From NCBI GenBank assembly GCA_019054805.1, contig JAHQIY010000011.1, forward strand, positions 687,001-751,000: 64,000 nt of DNA. Reading direction: 5' to 3'. A program made the position numbers and the translations under genes. Positions 58,285 to 64,000 of the stretch are shown one piece after another (the stretch's first letter is position 1; each line of letters starts with the position of its first letter). The stretch comes from Brachionus manjavacas. Lineage: Eukaryota; Rotifera; Eurotatoria; Ploima; Brachionidae. The notes below the pieces were generated by a model. That model searched no databases. It had not been told where the DNA came from and worked only from the letters and a program-made list of their open reading frames with translations.

Positions 58285-58945
58285 GGAGAGAAGCTGTCAA
58301 TTAATTTAGAGAAATTTCAATTATATTTTCGTCAATACTCGCTTGTCAATAATATTAAATATTTGTAACTTAAAATAAACAATTGTGAAATAAATTTAAC
58401 TTTTGTCAATTAAATTAAGTTATTGTAAATTAAATCTATTACTAAGGATTTTGTGATTTAAAAAAAATATTTGCCAATAAAAAAAAAATGACAATTAATA
58501 ATTTAATAATTGTCTTCATTTTTTGAGACTACGTGGATAAATTATTCGTTAAATGGTTGGTTTGATGGTCCATCGTGGTTAAAACATTACATTTGCAAGC
58601 ACATCATAGGAATTGCATATCGAGAAAGTTAACTTACAGAATTTCCAAAAAAAGCCTGTAAAAAAAGTCTTTGTCAAGTTGCCAGTATTGGCCGACCACG
58701 AAATATGTAAAAAACGTTGCAAAAATAAGAAGCTAAAACCTTGCTATATTTAAAAACTTTTTTTATATTTTCTTTCTTATTACATTGACTAATATTTTTT
58801 TAAATTGACAAAAATAAAAAATATTTTACAAAACATTTATTTAAATGACGTTTATTTTTTCAAATTGACTCTAGTATAACTGACGAATTATCTCGTTTTA
58901 ATTGACATTTATTTATATTAATTGACAAAATATCATTTTGTCTAA
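58285..58945 (+). mobile_element. Short MULE derivative with iterated TTGTCAATT ends
   Basis: The central frame retains only a SWIM-finger tail (HYICKHIIGIAYRES, about 58583-58630) and IGRPRN. The left flank (58288-58410) repeats TGTCAATW and the right flank (58780-58935) repeats the inverse ATTGACAA about seven times. The catalytic domain is absent. It resembles a non-autonomous derivative of the same family as the copies at 44-46 and 56-57.6 kb. Confidence 0.65.
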
Positions 58946-59393
58946 ATATTATAGATATATTTTTTTACGAATTTTTCAAATTTTAAAAACAAAATTTGAA
59001 TTGTTTTTATTTCAAAATTTATTATACCATTCGGCTAAACATTTTTCCAAAATTTTTTTGTTTTTAAAAATCTTGAAAAATCTTAATAAATAACAAAATT
59101 TATTTGATCGATTGTTTGGCTTTAAAACAAATATGGTCTAAAAAACAGCATTCTAAAATAATTAATATAAATTAAATTTCCAATTAACTAATTGATCCAA
59201 ATAGCAACTCAAAACAGCCACGATGTTTACATAATTCAAACATGTCTTCAACTCCGAGTCTGAGTATGAACACTAAATTGCTATGGTATTTTCAATTTCC
59301 GGCACGTAGTCAACGTTTAAGCTTAAACGCTTGACTTTTCAAGCTTATTTTTATTTCTTTTTCTCTTTGACGATTGTTTCTAAGCTTATTTTT

Positions 59394-60561
59394 ATGGATT
59401 TGTCTAGAGAAAGTACGGCTCTAAGCCAAAAGCGTTGTGCCGAACCATACTCCTATCCAAAGAGACCAAGGTCACTGTACAAACAGCACCAAAAAGCACT
59501 CAGACTTAGCATTGACACATTCAACTTGAACCAATTGGACTTGCTGGCAGACAGCTCTAACACATACCAACAAGAATTATTCTCCCGAGTGCCAGCCATG
59601 GACAACGATCTGATTGACGCTGATCGCAATTCAATTATCAGTCTTGAGAACGACACCTTTCAGATAATCAGACCAGCGAGCTTTTCGGTAAACAAACCCA
59701 AAGCCTTGTACCGCAGCAAAGACTCTCAGTCAAAATTTTGTGTCAATAGCTCCCAGATGCACCAACAATTAGCAATCCAGATTTGCCAGCCCATTCAGTT
59801 TAATGAGATTGAAAAAATACCTGTTGATCTGACGGCCCAAGAGAGTAGGCCACCTATAAAGGCAGCTAGAGTAAAGACTAGCAATAGGTCAACACAAACG
59901 ATTGACAGAGAGCTCAAGCATGCTTCGACTGAGACAGAAAAAGTGGAGAAGGAGAAAAGTTTGTCCAAGTTAATTAAAAATGATGATCAAAAAAAGGCTG
60001 ATGGAACTGAAAATTGCAGAATTGTTGCCAAAGATGCCAGTGATGACACAAAGTCAGCTGATTTTGACGACAATAAAATATTGATAGAAAAAAAGCTCGA
60101 GCTCTATTATCCTTCTAGAATAGGGGTAATACTTAGTATTTTTTTGTTTTTGTCTAGCGTGGTCCAGATTGTGCTTCAGTTGGTTCTAATGATGAACGAA
60201 ACGCCGCTTAACTCGGTCAGTGCTGGTGTGTGGTCAGGCTTTATTGGTCTAATGGTTTTTTTTAGTAACATTTTGATCAGTAAGTTGTTTTTATTTTTTA
60301 ATAAAAAAATAAATTTTTGTTTTTTTCTTAGTTTTGAGGAGAAAATTTATTTTATTCATTTTATCAATTATTTTTAATTGTGTCGGCATATGTGTTTTTA
60401 TTGCACTGGCTGTTATAAACAGCATTTGTATCAGATTGTATGAATCATGCTCAACTTGCTCGAACTTAATCGGTGTCAACATAGCTCTGATGATACTAGC
60501 AGTGGTATCATTTTCGGTTTGTTTTGTTTTTTTGATCAAAATTAAAATTGAAATTTATTAA
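59394..60561 (+). CDS. MS4A/CD20-like four-helix membrane protein, 371 aa, 2 exons
   Basis: Exons 59394-60279 and 60332-60561, with intron GTAAGT...TTCTTAG of 52 nt; the frame agrees across it. Start chosen at the first ATG (MDLSRESTALSQ); the in-frame stretch upstream has no ATG. Residues 1-240 are a hydrophilic cytosolic tail, basic near the start (PKRPRSLYKQ) and Lys/Glu/Asp-rich near the end (TETEKVEKEKSLSKLIKNDD). Four helices follow: about 242-266 (GVILSIFLFLSSVVQIVL), 277-297 (SAGVWSGFIGLMVFFSNILI), 300-325 (FILFILSIIFNCVGICVF) and 339-365. A short loop between TM3 and TM4 holds a CSTC pair. The GVWSG motif at TM2 is typical of MS4A/CD20-like tetraspans. The very long N-tail is unusual. 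Function unknown. Confidence 0.82.
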
Positions 60562-61473
60562 GAATGAAAATTTTTTTTTTAAAAAAGAAAAAAAAAATGA
60601 TCAAAAATTGTACAATATCTTTTTTTTCAGATTTTAACTTTAAATGAAGTAAATGAATTTTTTTCTGAGTCAGCAATTTTTTAAATATTTGAATAAGTTA
60701 ATTTATTAATTAACATCATTTGCTTAATAACTTAAAATTGTACAATAAAAGAATAAAATTAACCAAAAAATTTTTTTTTCTCATCAATCTGGTCTCTGAT
60801 TAAGTTTTTGAGAAAATTAAAAAAAATTAAATTAAAAATGTGTCCTCATTCGTGAATAATTGAGCATGAACAATGGATGATGTATAATCAAAGCTAATAA
60901 TAGATGAACCTTAATATTTTTCAATAACAGATTTAATAAAAGCTACCATAAATTGAATAAAAAATAACCAAGTTATTAAAAAAATATCTAATTTGAACAT
61001 AATGTAATTTATTCAATAAGAGTTAACATAACTAATATAATAAAAAAAACAATTTTTTTAATAAAAAAATGGGAAAATTTAATTTAAAAAAAAACACAGA
61101 TACTATTATGTTTTGCTTCAATCACTCAGGCAAAAACAAATTGGTTGTGGACCGTAAAACTTGACTTTCTTCTTAAATAACTTGTCTCTTACTCGAATTG
61201 ACATCTTCATCTGATTCAATACTAACAACCAAGTTTTGCGAATATCTGATGGCTGCTATTCATTGTGCGCCTCTTCCTTTTATTACAAAAAGGAATGTTC
61301 ATACCAATACTATTGAATTCCATGAGGTTAAATCTAAATGAGCATCTAATAATGTGATCACAATGATAATTTTTCAACCAAAATTAACATGTGCATTTTC
61401 TAGGTTTCCAATTATTTTTTTAAATTTCGATAATACTCATTATAAATATATCTTGAATCATTTTATCAAAATT

Positions 61474-61530
61474 ATTCCATGTTTTTTTTTAGAATGATGG
61501 AATAATAATTAAAAAAAAAAAACATGGAAT
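61474..61530. repeat. Hairpin-forming inverted repeat
   Basis: ATTCCATG plus nine T (61474-61490) is complementary to ten A plus CATGGAAT (61513-61530), with a spacer of about 22 nt. Looks like the collapsed remnant of a small inverted-repeat element. Confidence 0.7.
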
Positions 61531-62699
61531 TAAAAAAAAACAATTCTTGTTAATTTTTAATAATATTTTTAAAAATTAATTTAAAAAAAGGCTTCGAGCT
61601 AACATTAGAAAAAGCGAAGTGAAGCTATTTTTGCCCAGTAAAAATGAAAAAAAAATAAACAAATTTAGTTTAAATTTAATTATGAAAAGTAAGCACTTTG
61701 AAATAATTTAAGGAAATTCAGTCAAATAAAATACTTCTTTTTAATAATATTCTGTCTTTTTTCCAATTTTTTTAAATACTCTTTGAATTCATCTCTAGTT
61801 AAACTCAGTCTACTTCCGCGTTTGAACATGTAAATATCTTACAATTAAATTTTTACAGCATTTAACCACGTAAAGTATTTACAGCAATTCTTTCATTTGT
61901 ATCTATATCAGTATTAAATGTGACAATTCTAACAAAATAATTGATTAAATATTAAAATACAAGTAACGAAATTTATTTTAAATTATTTTAGACTTTTAAA
62001 AATAAATTAAATTGCTAAACGTATAAATTAAAAAATTAATTTTTTAAAAATTTTTTTATTTTATAAAAAGAAAATTTTAGAATTTTGCTTTTCATTAACA
62101 ATTTTAATATTATATTATATTTTGCTTAATCACGAAAAATAGAGACAAAATTTTTAATTAAGTAATTATTCAAAGAAAAATATACAGCACTGATTTTCTA
62201 CGAGGATTTGACGATATTTTTGCGTAAATTAACGTAATTTTGCAATAAATTCGGAAAACGACTTTTTTTACGTAAAAGTATAGCTTTTTCAAAATGATCA
62301 AAAGTCGCTAAATTTTGTTATCAAAAACTTTTTGGAATTGAATTATTTTATATTTTTTAATCATTTTTAGGCACTGTGAATTTTTGAACAAAGAAAAACA
62401 AAATTTTAAATGAAAAAATATTTTACTATGAATCTAAAAATTTTTCTTTAAAATGTATCAGCTTAAAAAACATTGGACAACCCAAAGTCTTCGCGAAAAT
62501 TCTTCAATTTAATTTTAATGATTTTCAAATACATTTAGTGCTTTGGAGACTTGCAAAAACTTAATTTTGGTGGCACAAAGTTTGTGTCACCTGATACATT
62601 TTGTAGAACAATTTTTAGATTCATAGTAAAAAAGTTCTTACATTTTTAAATTTTGAAATTTGATTTTTGTTCCAAAATTCACAATGCCTTAATTTTTAA

Positions 62700-62777
62700 T
62701 GAATTTAGATAAATGAATTTTTAGTTAGTCCCTTGAGCTATGGGTCACAAGCCTGTTGATTAACATTGAAATTAAAA
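62700..62777 (-). repeat. About 80-bp interspersed repeat, copy 3
   Basis: Reverse complement matches 6088-6165 and 50167-50236 (GTTAATCAACAGGCTTGTG to CTAAATTCATTA). More divergent in the middle than the other two. Confidence 0.65.
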
Positions 62778-62963
62778 AAAAAAATTTAATTTTTTTATTA
62801 ATTCACTCTAATAACTCGCTACATGACTTCACTCCGCTAAAAAAATTTTCAACTAAATTTAAATTATAAAATTACAAAAAAGTGATCGAAATTTTCTTAT
62901 TTGAATTTTTTTTATTGCTGCAAAGATTGATAACTTAGCTAAGCTTTGCTTTTTTCAAATAAT

Positions 62964-63692
62964 TTAAAAAATACAATTGGTTTTGTAATTTCTTTTATAG
63001 CTGTCTCCATAACACCTTATAAATTAAACCTATGTTAAAAAATAATTTTGACTTCAAAAAAGATATATATTACCATGTGATTTCTTCTCCTGGTTCAATA
63101 ATAGCTTTGGTAACCATTTTGTAAACAAGAATTTTTCCAATTTCTGTATCGTATTTATTTTGGTCTAGAAAAACCTTTACATTCTCATTCTGATTTTCGT
63201 CTGGTTCATTTATCAAATAGCCCTTATTAAAAATTTGTTTTAAAATTTAATTGTACTTAAAAAAATTTTCAATACCCAAAAAGGTTTTCTTCCTCTCGGT
63301 CTTTGATTGGAATCGTTGAAAATATCTGCAACCCTTGTGCTATCATGCTGTCCAGTTTTATTGTCAATTACAATAAAACTGTATTTAAAATTATTAAAGG
63401 CTGTGTAATTTTTTCCATCAAAAATTTTTAGCTTGTAGTACAAAATGGTTCTGTTTGCAGGTATTCTTCTAGTCGAGAATACTCCAATGCCTTTCTGAAG
63501 AGTCTCTTTTAAGCCCACTTGGAAAAAATTATAGTTATGAGTGTTTTCTATTATGTATGATATATTGAACAAATTTGGCAATATATCTTTAGCTTCCAAT
63601 GTTTCAGAATTCTGATCACATATTTCTTCGAGCTTAAGGCAATAAACAAAAAACAAAATTAACAAAAGCTTTACGCAAAATTTATCTTTCAT
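62964..63692 (-). CDS. SET-domain protein with apparent signal peptide, 205 aa, 3 exons
   Basis: Exons in transcript order: 63692-63276, 63222-63074, 63015-62964 (417, 149 and 52 nt). GT-AG introns, consistent phases, stop TAA. The N-terminus MKDKFCVKLLLILFFVYCLK looks like a secretory signal peptide. The SET core follows: GIGVFSTRRIPANRTI (68-83), KPFWGYLINEPDENQNENVK (about 136-155, in the position of the substrate/cofactor-binding NHxCxPN motif), IIEPGEEITWCYGDSYKR (about 181-198) with the conserved GEE-W-YG block, then a short tail ending IF. The NHS-C residues of histone methyltransferases are replaced by NEP...NEN, as in SET-like proteins of uncertain activity. Substrate and location unknown; secretion would be atypical for the fold. 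Confidence 0.85.
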
Positions 63693-64000
63693 TTTAAATT
63701 TTTTTTTAATGTAGTCAATTCCAAGAACAAAATTTTTCCTTTTTTTGGTTTAAATCTAATTAACTAAAAAATCAATAGTTTTACTTTTTTTAAGCTAATA
63801 TTTATCAAGAAAGCGTGTCTTGTAAATTTGCCAAACGACTCCAATAACTTTAATTTATTATTTTAGTATTTTTTTAGTCTAAAAAAAAACAAAAATTATT
63901 TTAGGTTTTAGAAGTTTGACAATCATTGGAATTTTTTAAAGAGTTGTTTAAGTAAAATTCTATAAAAAATTAAATTATTTATTCATTAATCCAACATTTA
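63693..64000. other. Upstream flank of the SET gene
   Basis: AT-rich with no gene. Presumably includes the promoter of the minus-strand SET gene. Confidence 0.5.

Larger units (their letters stand above)
60562..62963. other. AT-rich intergenic region with repeats
   Basis: No gene recognised in 2.4 kb. Contains a hairpin at 61474-61530 and the third copy of the 80-bp repeat at about 62700-62777 (minus). The rest is low-complexity A/T sequence. Confidence 0.6.

Noticed and set aside
59331..59393. Hydrophobic N-terminal extension of the MS4A-like protein
   Set aside because: There is no ATG before 59394; the stretch is 5' UTR open by chance.

Overview
The window is nuclear DNA of a small-genome, very AT-rich metazoan. 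Evidence: split genes with GT-AG introns of a minimal 48-56 nt class, animal membrane-protein families (ABCG half-transporters, a tetraspanin, a seven-helix receptor, a four-helix MS4A-like protein), and a dense mixture of LINEs, MULEs, Tc1/mariner, pogo/Tigger and hAT elements. The receptor's ectodomain style and the compact introns remind me of monogonont rotifers (Brachionus-like). That is an inference from family style, not a database match.

Layout. 1.7-3.9 kb (+): a GPCR-like gene read in three frames, each break repaired by one base in a short homopolymer. 4.7-16.8 kb (-): a complete 13-exon ABCG half-transporter whose large introns hold a LINE, a hAT nested in another LINE, a FLYWCH-type MULE relic and a MULE N-terminal fragment. 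16.9-20.8 kb: LINE fragments between two divergent genes. 21.1-29.3 kb (+): a second complete 13-exon ABCG gene, head-to-head with the first. Both assemble to exactly 1,953 nt / 650 aa. 29.3-33.5 kb: mariner-like and Tc1-like transposases, a MULE fragment and a LINE fragment. 33.5-34.3 kb (-): a single-exon tetraspanin. 34.7-35.1 kb: an inverted pair of 61-bp minisatellite arrays, foldback-like. 35.9-46.8 kb: MULE relics, three LINE segments, a near full-length MULE and a Tigger remnant. 48.2-49.9 kb (+): an intronless 553-aa protein made of 28 Cys-Pro repeats. 50.8-54.5 kb (+): a LINE with a CCHC ORF1. 54.5-59 kb: pogo remnant and two more MULEs. 59.4-60.6 kb (+): an MS4A-like four-helix protein. 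63.0-63.7 kb (-): a three-exon SET-domain protein with an apparent signal peptide.

The host genes do not form a pathway. Most encode membrane or secreted proteins; the rest of the window is mostly transposon-derived. The most unusual items are the 28-repeat Cys-Pro protein, the signal-peptide-bearing SET protein, MULE copies that each carry their own iterated terminal motif, the foldback minisatellite, and a LINE 3' end with a conserved stem-loop before an ATT-rich tail. Coordinates of host-gene exons were derived base by base from splice consensus and frame. Coordinates of decayed transposons are approximate.
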